DNA from: an uncultured Bacteroidia bacterium
Lineage (GTDB): Bacteria > Bacteroidota > Bacteroidia > Bacteroidales > F082
Reading direction: 5' to 3'
Length of the DNA stretch: 64,000 nt
Assembly (NCBI GenBank): GCA_902802535.1
Contig: CADCML010000012.1
Span: 1-64,000 of the forward strand
In this document: positions 35,544-45,803 of the stretch, piece after piece
Numbering within the stretch: the first letter of the stretch is position 1
Layout of the letters: each line of letters starts with the position of its first letter
The notes under the pieces: generated by a model
Seen by the model: only the letters and a program-made list of their open reading frames with translations
Told to the model about the DNA's origin: nothing
Database searches by the model: none
Made by a program: the position numbers and the translations under genes

Positions 35544-38500
35544 ATGACAAGAAAGTTTACAAAATTGATTGCAGCCCTCGCGCTGCTGGTCTTCATGACG
35601 CCGAGTATGGCGGGATGGGGACAGGTTTCATCTGTGGCTCCAGTAGACGGCAACAGCTATGTGGTGGCTGCTTATGTTAACAATAAGTATTATGCTTTGC
35701 CTAATGGTACTGTAAATGGTAACACAATTACTGGAGTTGAAATCACACTTAATTCTTTAAACAAGGTTAGCACTTCGGTTGCTGCTGGAAAGACTTGGAC
35801 ATTAGAATCGGGAACATATAACAATACGTCGGGATTCCGCTTTAAATATACAAATGGTAATAAAACTTATTATCTATATAAAAATGGGACGGGTACCGGT
35901 AACTATAATTTTGCTGTAGGAGAAACCAACAAAACCCTATGGTCATTCACCACTAATGGAACTGGTTATACAGTTACTGCTATAGATAGAGGAACAACGA
36001 ATAATATCTTAATCCAATGTAATAATGGTATTTTCCGTTGCTATAGCACGGCCACACCGATTATCCTATTGGAAATTGGCGATGCTCCAACTGCTTATTC
36101 CGTCACTTACAAAGCCAACGGTGGCACTGGTGATAATTTAGTTGATGGTGGTTATGTGAGTGGCGCAACTGTTACAGTTAAGGCTAACGAAGGCACAGGC
36201 AACCCCAACTTCACAAGAACGGGCTACACCTTCAACAAATGGAACACGAAAGCTGATGGCACAGGAACTGATTATTCTGCTGGTAACACTTTCAATATCT
36301 CGGGCAATACTGATTTATTTGCCCAGTGGACGAAAAACAATTACAATGTGGCTATAAGCTCCATTAATGGTGTTACCTTGACTGCTACTTACGGTGCCAA
36401 CACTATTACTGAAGGCAATAGTGCCAATGTACCTTATGCCACCGCTGTAACGCTGGTTGCAAGTGAACTTGGCACAGGTCAGGTTTTTGTATGGAATATA
36501 ACTAAAACAGATGGTGGAGAGGATGTCACCGCTTCTGTGTTGTCTGGCATAATCCTCACGGTTCCGGATTACGGTATCACCATTGGAGGCACGGTTGTGC
36601 AAACTTATACTGTCACTTACAAGGCTAACGGCCCTGCAAACTTGAATGATATTGTTGACACATTCAATGAAAATGAATCGGCTACTATTCGCCCAGCAAA
36701 TACATTTTCCTTTAGTCAACATGCCTTCACTGGATGGAATACCGAGGCCAATGGTTTGGGTACAGGTTATGCCCCAGGCGATGCCATCGAAAACATCAGT
36801 GCCAACTATACGCTGTATGCCCAATGGGAATCATCAATGATTGATGTTTTGAATCGTGCACTAACGGGTGTCGCTTCAGGGGGTGGTTATTCCGATTGGA
36901 GCGGTAAGACTTGTACTAATGGTTCCAATGCCGTTTACGCAGGCAATTCTGCGGGAGGCAATAGTTCTATCCAATTGAGAAGTAGTGATGGTTCTGGTAT
37001 CATCAGTACCACATCGGGGGGAAAAGTGAGAAAAGTGGAAGTCGTTTGGAATAATTCAACTGCCAATAATAGAGTTTTAAGTGTTTATGGCAAAAACACA
37101 CCGTATACGGCGACATCAGATTTATATGACGCTGACAAACAAGGCACGTTGCTAGGTGAAATTTTATATAACAGCAATAATGTTACTACCACTGAACTCA
37201 ACGTTACTGGCACTTATTTGTACATTGGTCTCCGCTCCAAAAGCGGTGCCATGTATTTGAGTGAAATCGACATTAATTGGACAGAAGTAACCGAACCTTT
37301 CATGGCTGTTAATTCTAATAGTGTTGATATAGATAAAGATGGTGAAGCGATGGCAGTTCCAGTGACATATTACAATATTGAGGATATGTCATCTGTGAGC
37401 ATTGAATTACTCGAATCCAATGGAACCACTCCAGCCACTTATGATTGGTTCAATCCTGCTTTTGATCCAGAAGATTACAAGGTAGTCCAACAGATTGGGG
37501 AGAATGTTGGTCCCGCTCGCAAGGCATACTTCAAAGTGAAATACGCACCAACAGGAGAAGAGCCAGTTTATTCTGAACTTGTTACTGTTACTCAGGCAGC
37601 TGCCACTTATGACCTGAATGTAAGTTTTGTTAATGCGGATGTTGATGAGTTTCACTTATTCGATGGCAACGAGAATGAAATAGTTTACAACGAAGTAACA
37701 CATAAAGCTACTGTGGAAGCGGGTGTCGAGGTTCATGCAAGCATTCAAATTACGGATAGTGTGGCTTTAAGGTCGGTGTTGGTTACCTTCGGAAATGAGC
37801 AATCTGTACCAGTAACTGAGATTACTCCGTATGTGTATTATTCGTTTACCATGCCTTCAAACGAGGCAAATCTTTCCATTACAACAGAAGCCGCAACTCC
37901 ATACACTTTGTCCATTGTCAAACCGACTGAAGTCAATTTCTCTAACTTGCTTGTGGGATGGGATGGTGATATAGTTGATCCTTCAGGCAATCAGGCTTCA
38001 ATCTGTGAGCAAGCCACGGTGGTAGTTAATGAATTAAGCGTTACAGGCGGCAAATTCTTGGAATCTGTGACACTTACATACGGCGAAGAGGGCAACGAAA
38101 CGGTTGAAGAAGTGAATGAAAGCGATGGATTGTATATTATCAACATGCCATCCAGTGATGCAACCCTTACTTTCGTGGTTCGCGGTGCATCAACTTATAC
38201 CTTGGTTGAATCGATGAGCGACCTTGTTCCCGGCAAGCATTATATCATTGTTGGTGGTAGAAACATAAGCAATGTCCATCATGATTTTGCTATGGGTAAA
38301 CAAGAAAAGAATAATAGAAATGCAGTTGAAATCAGCATTGACAACAATACGATTACTGAAGTAAGTGGCGTATATGAATTCGTCATCAATGGACCTGAGA
38401 TTATCATGAAGGATGATGAGCCTGTTGAAGTGTATACCATTTATGATGCAAGTGTTCCTGGATATCTGTATGCAGCAGGTTCTGGCAGCAATAATTATTT

Positions 38501-39860
38501 GAAAACTCAAGCTCCTAATAATGATAATGGAAAATGGACAATTTCTATTGGTAGTGAATCTGTGGCATCCATTGCTGCACAAGGAAGCAACACCAATAAT
38601 ACATTGCAGATGAATTCAAACAGTAACTTTTTCTCATGTTATGGTTCTTCAAGCCAAAAAGATGTTTATTTATACAAGAAAGACAATGACGCGAACTACG
38701 AGTTTTACAAGGACATTGCCAAAGACACTTGGTACTTTATCGCCTCTCCTGTGGGTACTGCTCCTGTCAATATGGGTGATTTGACAGACTTGTATTTCTA
38801 TGACGAGGCTGACCATTATTGGAGAAACAAGGAAGTGGCCGCTAATGCTGATGGTTTTGACTTTGATTTTGGCAAAGGCTATCTTGCGGCCTATCATGTT
38901 GAGGGGAATTCAGCGAATGGTATTACACTGACATTTGAAGGAACCTCAGTTTGTACTGACAATACGCAGACTGTCGCTGTTTCTTATAACGACAATGAAG
39001 ATACCAACCCATTGACAGGCTGGAACCTCGTGGGCAATCCGTATCCACATGCAGCCTATCTGAGCCAAAGTTTCTATACGGTTGCGTATGACACAGAAAA
39101 TAGTAAGTGGGTTGTTCAAGCCAGTACAGCTGGAACCGTTGCTGCTTGCACTGGAGCAATGGTGAAAGTTGACAGTGGGGTTACAAGTGTCCTCTTCAGC
39201 AAAAACGCTCCCTCAGCACCCAGCAATGGTAGCGTGAAGATTACAATGGGGCAGCAAGTGATGAATAGAGACGGCGTTTCGTCCACCACCATCGACAACG
39301 CCATCGTCAGCTTCAACGAAGGCAATGAGCTGCCCAAGTTCTACTTCATGGAGCAAAACGCCAACCTCTACATCCCGCAAGGCGAGAAGGAATACGCCAT
39401 CGCCACGAGCGAAGGCCAAGGCGAAATGCCCCTCAACTTCCGCGCCAACGCCGATGGACAATACACCCTCACCGTCAACCCCGAAGGCGTGGAGATGAAC
39501 TACCTCCACCTCATCGACAACATGACGGGCAACGACATCGACCTGCTCCAGACCCCGAGCTACAGCTTCAACGCCAAGACGACGGACTACGAGAGCCGCT
39601 TCCGCCTGGTGTTTGCCGCCAACAACGAGAGCAGCGTTTCGGCAAGCTCAACGACCTTCGCCTTCTATAGCAACGGCAACTGGATGGTCAACAACGAAGG
39701 CGAGGCCACGCTGCAAATCATCGACGTGATGGGCCGCGTGCTCAGCAACCAAACCATCAGCGGCACCGCCGAGCTCAGCCTCAACCAACAGCCCGGCGTG
39801 TATGTGCTCCGCCTGGTGAACGGCAATGATGTTAAGACTCAGAAAATAGTCGTAAGATAA
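35544..39860 (+). CDS. Large T9SS-secreted surface protein with InlB B-repeats
   Basis: The 1438-residue protein has a Sec signal (RKFTKLIAALALLVFMTPSMAG). At least two InlB/Listeria-Bacteroides repeats follow at about 190-265 and 355-430 (YKANGGTG ... GYTFNKWNTKADGTGTDYSAG ... LFAQW; YKANGPAN ... FTGWNTEANGLGTGYAPGD ... LYAQW). Several beta-sandwich-like segments fill the middle. The C-terminus is a T9SS type A sorting domain (LQIIDVMGRVLSNQTISG ... GVYVLRLVNGNDVKTQKIVV). Base use changes sharply near 39240: before it the gene is AT-rich, after it third positions are mainly G or C. This suggests a conserved C-terminal export module joined to an acquired variable part. Probably an adhesin or similar surface protein. 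Confidence 0.85.
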   Translation: MTRKFTKLIAALALLVFMTPSMAGWGQVSSVAPVDGNSYVVAAYVNNKYYALPNGTVNGNTITGVEITLNSLNKVSTSVAAGKTWTLESGTYNNTSGFRFKYTNGNKTYYLYKNGTGTGNYNFAVGETNKTLWSFTTNGTGYTVTAIDRGTTNNILIQCNNGIFRCYSTATPIILLEIGDAPTAYSVTYKANGGTGDNLVDGGYVSGATVTVKANEGTGNPNFTRTGYTFNKWNTKADGTGTDYSAGNTFNISGNTDLFAQWTKNNYNVAISSINGVTLTATYGANTITEGNSANVPYATAVTLVASELGTGQVFVWNITKTDGGEDVTASVLSGIILTVPDYGITIGGTVVQTYTVTYKANGPANLNDIVDTFNENESATIRPANTFSFSQHAFTGWNTEANGLGTGYAPGDAIENISANYTLYAQWESSMIDVLNRALTGVASGGGYSDWSGKTCTNGSNAVYAGNSAGGNSSIQLRSSDGSGIISTTSGGKVRKVEVVWNNSTANNRVLSVYGKNTPYTATSDLYDADKQGTLLGEILYNSNNVTTTELNVTGTYLYIGLRSKSGAMYLSEIDINWTEVTEPFMAVNSNSVDIDKDGEAMAVPVTYYNIEDMSSVSIELLESNGTTPATYDWFNPAFDPEDYKVVQQIGENVGPARKAYFKVKYAPTGEEPVYSELVTVTQAAATYDLNVSFVNADVDEFHLFDGNENEIVYNEVTHKATVEAGVEVHASIQITDSVALRSVLVTFGNEQSVPVTEITPYVYYSFTMPSNEANLSITTEAATPYTLSIVKPTEVNFSNLLVGWDGDIVDPSGNQASICEQATVVVNELSVTGGKFLESVTLTYGEEGNETVEEVNESDGLYIINMPSSDATLTFVVRGASTYTLVESMSDLVPGKHYIIVGGRNISNVHHDFAMGKQEKNNRNAVEISIDNNTITEVSGVYEFVINGPEIIMKDDEPVEVYTIYDASVPGYLYAAGSGSNNYLKTQAPNNDNGKWTISIGSESVASIAAQGSNTNNTLQMNSNSNFFSCYGSSSQKDVYLYKKDNDANYEFYKDIAKDTWYFIASPVGTAPVNMGDLTDLYFYDEADHYWRNKEVAANADGFDFDFGKGYLAAYHVEGNSANGITLTFEGTSVCTDNTQTVAVSYNDNEDTNPLTGWNLVGNPYPHAAYLSQSFYTVAYDTENSKWVVQASTAGTVAACTGAMVKVDSGVTSVLFSKNAPSAPSNGSVKITMGQQVMNRDGVSSTTIDNAIVSFNEGNELPKFYFMEQNANLYIPQGEKEYAIATSEGQGEMPLNFRANADGQYTLTVNPEGVEMNYLHLIDNMTGNDIDLLQTPSYSFNAKTTDYESRFRLVFAANNESSVSASSTTFAFYSNGNWMVNNEGEATLQIIDVMGRVLSNQTISGTAELSLNQQPGVYVLRLVNGNDVKTQKIVVR

Positions 39861-39924
39861 TGTCACAAGACGAAAACATAAACAACAACAAACATAACCA
39901 ACTTTAAAACAAATCAAAAAAACG

Positions 39925-40176
39925 ATGAAAAAACTTATTTTGACAGCTGCAATCGTCCTTTCAATGGGAATTGGCGCATTCGCGCAACAAGGTGAAGGTG
40001 CCCTCTTGAGATCCAACGCTACGAGAGGCGACAGAAACTTGACTACTCCGAGCATTCCGCAAGGCTTTGGTGAAACTACTGACGCGAATGCCGACACCCC
40101 CATCGGCAGTGGCATCGCCGTGCTCGTGGGTCTTGGTGCTGCTTACATGGTAGCCAAGAAGCGCAAGGAGGACTAA
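39925..40176 (+). CDS. Small exported protein with C-terminal membrane anchor
   Basis: The 83-residue protein has a signal peptide (KKLILTAAIVLSMGIGAFAQ), a short hydrophilic mature part, and a C-terminal anchor-like tail: TPIGSG, a hydrophobic stretch (IAVLVGLGAAYMVA) and KKRKED. The tripartite shape resembles sorting tails handled by a processing enzyme, such as LPxTG or PEP-CTERM, but the motif is neither. It follows the T9SS surface protein by 64 bp and is probably co-transcribed. Function unknown. Confidence 0.75.
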   Translation: MKKLILTAAIVLSMGIGAFAQQGEGALLRSNATRGDRNLTTPSIPQGFGETTDANADTPIGSGIAVLVGLGAAYMVAKKRKED

Positions 40177-40273
40177 TTGAGCTTGCTATCGAGGGATGGG
40201 AATCCTCCCATCCCTCTGCCATTGGGCAGCTTGCGGTGCTTACGGTTTGTAGGCGTTGTTAGCTGCTTTTTTG

Positions 40274-40305
40274 TGTCATTGCGAGGAGGAACGACGAAGC
40301 AATCC
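40274..40305. repeat. Intergenic GTCATTGCGAGGA...GAAGCAATCC element
   Basis: It is an imperfect palindrome related to 10812-10840, between the small exported protein and the SRP RNA. Elements of this word are widespread in unrelated bacteria as intergenic palindromes. Confidence 0.5.
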
Positions 40306-40378
40306 ATGGGATTCCCGAAAGTACGCCGCTTCAAATCAGACACTTGACGTAAAGCAAGAAAAAAACATAGAAAAACGC

Positions 40379-40408
40379 TTGCCAGTCCAAGAAAAGTCCG
40401 TACTTTTG
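40379..40408 (+). promoter_or_regulatory. Promoter of the SRP RNA gene
   Basis: TTG at 40379-40381 and TACTTTTG at 40401-40408 are 19 bp apart. The RNA begins about 4-6 bp downstream. Confidence 0.7.
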
Positions 40409-40410
40409 CA

Positions 40411-40519
40411 TCGGGTAAGTCTTATACGACCAGCTCCCTCTGAAATCCCCCAGGACAGGAATGTAGCAAGGGTAGGAGGTCGTAGCGGTGCGATATGAGT
40501 AGCTTACCCTTCTTTTTTT
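40411..40519 (+). ncRNA. ffs: Signal recognition particle RNA (4.5S-like)
   Basis: The RNA is about 100 nt and forms one long rod: GGGTAAG at the 5' end pairs with CTTACCC at the 3' end, followed by a T run (terminator at about 40502-40519). The Ffh-binding region is at about 40447-40475, with CCAGGACAGGAA on one side and AGCAAGGGTAGG on the other; it shows the conserved GGAA tetraloop and asymmetric loop. The RNA lacks an Alu domain, as in most Gram-negative bacteria. It guides Ffh to signal sequences on ribosomes. Confidence 0.88.
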
Positions 40520-40521
40520 GT

Positions 40522-40592
40522 GACGCGAGACTACGAGACTGCGAGACTGCGAGACAAGCCAATCCCCGAAGTCTCGAAGTCCCGAAGTCAAA
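40522..40592. repeat. Octamer inverted-repeat array between SRP RNA and mpl
   Basis: Left arm 40522-40555 repeats GAGACTRCGA-type octamers (GACTACGA, GACTGCGA, GACTGCGA). Right arm 40564-40592 has the inverse (CCGAAGTC, TCGAAGTC, CCGAAGTC). The words are the same family as the array at 23401-23482. Confidence 0.8.
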
Positions 40593-40608
40593 GAATCAAT
40601 TATTTCCC

Positions 40609-40616
40609 TATCTTTG
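40609..40616 (+). promoter_or_regulatory. Promoter -7 box TATCTTTG of mpl
   Basis: It fits TAnnTTTG, 16 bp before the ATG at 40633. Confidence 0.55.
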
Positions 40617-40632
40617 CAAAAAATCTTACACC

Positions 40633-41988
40633 ATGAAAAAAGTCCATTTCATCGCCATAGGCGGCAGTGCCATGCACAACCTTGCCATTGCCCTGCACCG
40701 TAAGGGGTACGAAGTCACCGGATCAGACGACGAAATCTTCGAGCCGTCGAAATCACGCCTCGCCAAAGAGGGTATCCTGCCGCCTTGTTGGGGCTGGTTC
40801 CCCGAAAAGTTAGACAACAGCTACGATGCCGTCATCCTCGGTATGCACGCCCGTATCGACAATCCCGAACTTGTCCGCGCCCAAGAGCTGGGCCTGAAGG
40901 TGTATTCCTATCCCGAATACCTCTACGAACAAAGCAAGGACAAGACCCGCATCGTCGTCGGCGGCAGCCACGGCAAGACGACCATCACCTCCATGATTCT
41001 GCATGTGCTGCAACGGGTCGGCATCGAGACTGACTTCATGGTTGGGGCGCAGTTAGAGGGCTTCGATGTGATGGTGCGCCTCAGCGAGACGGCGAAATAC
41101 ATGGTGATGGAGGGAGACGAATACCTCACTTCGCCCATCGACCGCGTGCCCAAATTCCACCATTATCATCCTCATATTGCGGTGATTAGCGGCATTGGCT
41201 GGGACCATGTCAACGTGTTCCCGACCTTCGACAACTACTTGGAACAGTTCCGCATTTTCGTCCGCACCATCGAAAAAGGCGGTTGCCTGATTTACGACCA
41301 AACCGACGTGGAGGCCGAGAAGATTGCCCATGGCGCACAATGCCAGACCTTTGGCTATGGCGTGCATCCCTTTGAGAGCAACGGCATCAAGACCACTTTG
41401 CTCATGCCTGACGGCAGTAGGAGGGAAGTGGGTGTGTTTGGCAGCCACAACATGAAGAATATCAACGCGGCACGATTGGTTTGCAGGCAGTTGGGTGTCA
41501 CCGACACCCAGTTCTACGACGCCATTGCCACCTTCAAGGGTGCTGCACGACGCTTGGAGCTTTTGTTCGACAATGGCGACAACTTCGTTTTCCGCGACTT
41601 CGCCCACGCGCCATCAAAAGTCAATGCCAGCGTGAAAGCCTTGCGCGAACAATTCCCTGAGAAGCACTTGATTGCGGTTTTCGAATTGCACACCTACAGC
41701 AGCCTCAGCGAGGTCTTTATCGACCATTACCGCGATGCCTTGAAGTTGGCCGATACCGCCATTGTGTTCTACGACCCGCACGCCGTGGCCATCAAGAAAC
41801 TGGAGCTGATGCCTGATTCGAGAATCGTAGAAGGTTTTGGCAGGCCCGACTTGAAGGTCGTCCACAACAAGGTCGAATTAGTGACTCTTTTGGAAAAAGG
41901 CCAACGCAAGAATGTGGTCGGTGCGTTTATGAGCAGTGGCGACTTCAATGGCCTGACGACAGACGACCTAAAGTCCTTGTACGCATAA
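40633..41988 (+). CDS. mpl: UDP-N-acetylmuramate:tripeptide ligase (murein peptide ligase)
   Basis: Mpl re-attaches recycled L-Ala-D-Glu-meso-DAP tripeptide to UDP-MurNAc. The 451-residue protein starts MKKVHFIAIGGSAMHNLA, the nucleotide-fold motif of Mpl/MurC proteins, and has the ATP motif VVGGSHGKTTITSM, the central GDEYLTSPID and the late HAPSKVNASVKALRE. The lack of the MurC-specific motifs and overall length favour Mpl over MurC. The ATG at 40633 is chosen because longer frames run through the repeat array and SRP RNA. Confidence 0.88.
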   Translation: MKKVHFIAIGGSAMHNLAIALHRKGYEVTGSDDEIFEPSKSRLAKEGILPPCWGWFPEKLDNSYDAVILGMHARIDNPELVRAQELGLKVYSYPEYLYEQSKDKTRIVVGGSHGKTTITSMILHVLQRVGIETDFMVGAQLEGFDVMVRLSETAKYMVMEGDEYLTSPIDRVPKFHHYHPHIAVISGIGWDHVNVFPTFDNYLEQFRIFVRTIEKGGCLIYDQTDVEAEKIAHGAQCQTFGYGVHPFESNGIKTTLLMPDGSRREVGVFGSHNMKNINAARLVCRQLGVTDTQFYDAIATFKGAARRLELLFDNGDNFVFRDFAHAPSKVNASVKALREQFPEKHLIAVFELHTYSSLSEVFIDHYRDALKLADTAIVFYDPHAVAIKKLELMPDSRIVEGFGRPDLKVVHNKVELVTLLEKGQRKNVVGAFMSSGDFNGLTTDDLKSLYA

Positions 41989-41990
41989 CT

Positions 41991-42593
41991 CTACAGGCTG
42001 AATTTGCTTTCATCCATTTCTCCGTTAATGACTGGAGCGAGGAGCCGATAGGTGTCCTGTGTGTTGCTGTAGTCGGTAAGAATGAGTTCCTTGATGAGCA
42101 GGTCGTCATGTCCGAAATGGAAGACCGCCGTTTTGTAGCCAAGGCCGAGAAAACTCTTTTTCTTGGTTGTAAGGGTTACAATGTGGAAATGCTCATCGGT
42201 TTGTGTTTCAATGTAATAGTTGTTTTCTTCGGCCAAGTCTTGGCATCGGCCTTGGAAAGCATAGAGAAACAGGTTGGCGAAGGAGCGCATCAACCCTTTT
42301 TTCCTGATTTTGAATGTCCCGTGGAAATACCCAATGTCGAGTTTGATACGGTTGCCATTGATAATCAGATAAGTACCGTTGTCAAATTCGGTGCAAAGTT
42401 TGTCGGGGGTCATGAAATGGAGTTCTCCGTTGCGGTCGGTGATGTCGCTTGATGTCACCAAATGCCTTGTGATGTTGGATTGGAAAGTGGCCACTTCCAT
42501 GTTGGCCTCTTTGATGTGTTGTAGCAAAACAGTGTCTTGTGCGTACAATTGCACTGAAAGCAAGAAAGTTACGAGAATCAGTAGTTTTTTCAT
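41991..42593 (-). CDS. LolA-like outer-membrane lipoprotein carrier protein
   Basis: The 200-residue protein has a Sec signal (KKLLILVTFLLSVQLYAQ; start 42593) and a half-barrel of strands (FQSNITRHL...NGELHFMTPDKLCTEFDNGTYLIINGNRI) typical of LolA family proteins in Bacteroidetes. The role would be shuttling lipoproteins across the periplasm or a related lipid-binding role; sequence identity with E. coli LolA is not assessed. It converges with mpl (2-bp gap). Confidence 0.75.
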   Translation of the reverse strand: MKKLLILVTFLLSVQLYAQDTVLLQHIKEANMEVATFQSNITRHLVTSSDITDRNGELHFMTPDKLCTEFDNGTYLIINGNRIKLDIGYFHGTFKIRKKGLMRSFANLFLYAFQGRCQDLAEENNYYIETQTDEHFHIVTLTTKKKSFLGLGYKTAVFHFGHDDLLIKELILTDYSNTQDTYRLLAPVINGEMDESKFSL

Positions 42594-42664
42594 ACGCCAA
42601 AAATAGACAAAAAAAGTGACGCGAAGATTGTCTTGCGTCACTTTTTATAGATTTTGTCGTGAAT

Positions 42665-44515
<1,851 letters not shown>

Positions 44516-44622
44516 AAATAAATAGTGTGAAATTCCTTATGGAATAAAATGGTAGTTGGTAATACAATAATTTCGGTTGGAATACTTTGAGAGAAGCCTT
44601 ACTGCTGCTTCCAAAAGCGGGG

Positions 44623-44630
44623 CAAAGGTA
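44623..44630 (-). promoter_or_regulatory. Promoter -7 box TACCTTTG (minus strand) of rho
   Basis: CAAAGGTA on the plus strand. The leader contains a GAAGC/GCTTC hairpin (44590-44612), a place where autoregulation could act. Confidence 0.55.
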
Positions 44631-44672
44631 GGACTTTTTTTTGTAATGGCAAGGTTTTGACGAAAAAAATCG

Positions 44673-44680
44673 TATTTTTG
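44673..44680 (+). promoter_or_regulatory. Promoter -7 box TATTTTTG of the DUF4293 gene
   Basis: It fits TAnnTTTG, 24 bp before the ATG at 44705, divergent from rho. Confidence 0.55.
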
Positions 44681-44704
44681 CGCCGCTTTTAAAACGAAAC
44701 GATT

Positions 44705-45193
44705 ATGTCACAAAGATTGCAATCCATTTTCTTTTTCCTGTCGGCATTGCTGTTTGCCGCATTGTTCTTTTTGCCGTTGGCCAATTATTTTGGCGAAACC
44801 AACATCCTGCGTTTCAACGTTTTCGGTGTTGAGTCGATGCTGCCCGATGGCACTGTGCCGTTCAAGACGGTGTTCAGTTTGCCCGTGTTGATACTTTCGA
44901 TTACGGCCATTTTGTTGACCGGTTATTTGGCCATTGGACTGTTGAGGGCCGTGAAATTGGCCCAGTTCGTGAAGCTGTACAAGGTGGCTCGCATCAGCAT
45001 TGTGGTCATCGTGGCGTGGATTGCCGTGGTGTTTGCCTACTATATCCGCGTGATTGGTAATCCCATCGGTGCCAAACCGACTTTTTCGGTAGGCGCATTT
45101 CTGCCTTTGGCTGCTCTCTTGCTGACCATCGCCGCCACTTTCGGACTGAAGAAGGACATCAAAAAGGTGCGTTCCACCGACCGCATCCGTTAA
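44705..45193 (+). CDS. DUF4293 family membrane protein
   Basis: The 162-residue protein has four membrane helices (about 8-28, 57-79, 95-115 and 128-148) and the N-terminal SQRLQSIFFFLSALLFA typical of DUF4293, found next to rho throughout Bacteroidetes. Function is unknown; the constant neighbourhood is the only clue. Confidence 0.88.
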   Translation: MSQRLQSIFFFLSALLFAALFFLPLANYFGETNILRFNVFGVESMLPDGTVPFKTVFSLPVLILSITAILLTGYLAIGLLRAVKLAQFVKLYKVARISIVVIVAWIAVVFAYYIRVIGNPIGAKPTFSVGAFLPLAALLLTIAATFGLKKDIKKVRSTDRIR

Positions 45194-45213
45194 TCGGAAA
45201 TCGAGTAAGTAAA

Positions 45214-45247
45214 ACAAAGCCGACCTCGTTGTGGGGCCGGCTTTTCT
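45214..45247. terminator. Terminator between DUF4293 and the phosphodiesterase gene
   Basis: AAAGCCG pairs with CCGGCTTT around a short loop with T runs on both sides; it serves convergent genes. Confidence 0.65.
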
Positions 45248-45252
45248 GTTTT

Positions 45253-45756
45253 TCAGATGACTTTGTTTCGGTCGAGTTCGAAGATTTCCGTATCCTTGAA
45301 CATCTTCCCATCAATCACCATGCGGATGAAAGTAATCTGCTTGTGAAAACCGCTGTTGCCCGCTGCGCCCGGGTTGATGTGCAGCAGGTTCAGCTTCTTG
45401 TCGTACATCACCTTTAATATATGCGAGTGGCCGCAGATGTACAGGTCGGGCTTCTTTTCCTCCAGAATGTACTTCACCTCGGGCATGTAATGTCCCGGAT
45501 AGCCGCCGATGTGGGTCATATAGACGTCGACGTCCTCCACGTGGAAAAACAAGTCCTCGGGATATTGCAGGCGCACAATATGGTCGTCGATGTTGCCATG
45601 GACTGCCCTGAGTGGCTTGAAATTGGCCAAGGCCTCGGCCGTTTCAATGTTGCCGATGTCGCCCGCATGCCACAGCTCGTCAACGTCTTTGAAGAAATTG
45701 AAAAGCTGTGGCACGAGGGTGCAATGCGTATCCGATAAAATCCCAATACGTTTCAT
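45253..45756 (-). CDS. Metallophosphoesterase (YfcE/MJ0936 family)
   Basis: The 167-residue protein carries the calcineurin-like metal motifs in order: GILSDTHC, HAGDIGN, VHGNIDD, and CGHSHILKV...NPGA. It should hydrolyse phosphodiesters with Mn or similar metals. Relatives include YfcE and archaeal MJ0936; natural substrate unknown. Read with the DUF3078 gene upstream on the minus strand. Confidence 0.9.
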   Translation of the reverse strand: MKRIGILSDTHCTLVPQLFNFFKDVDELWHAGDIGNIETAEALANFKPLRAVHGNIDDHIVRLQYPEDLFFHVEDVDVYMTHIGGYPGHYMPEVKYILEEKKPDLYICGHSHILKVMYDKKLNLLHINPGAAGNSGFHKQITFIRMVIDGKMFKDTEIFELDRNKVI

Positions 45757-45766
45757 CTTAGAACGT

Positions 45767-45797
45767 CCCCTTTTTAAGAGGGGCAGAGGGGATTAAA
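45767..45797. repeat. CCCCTTTTTAAGAGGGG...GGGGATTAAA palindromic element
   Basis: It matches the element at 10857-10887 and, as there, lies directly at the 3' end of a minus-strand gene (DUF3078). It may act in RNA 3' ends. Confidence 0.55.
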
Positions 45798-45803
45798 CAC
45801 TTC

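Noticed and set aside
40273-40320. GTCATTGCGAGG element as an insertion-sequence end
   Set aside because: No transposase or target duplication; similar short palindromes are dispersed in many bacteria.
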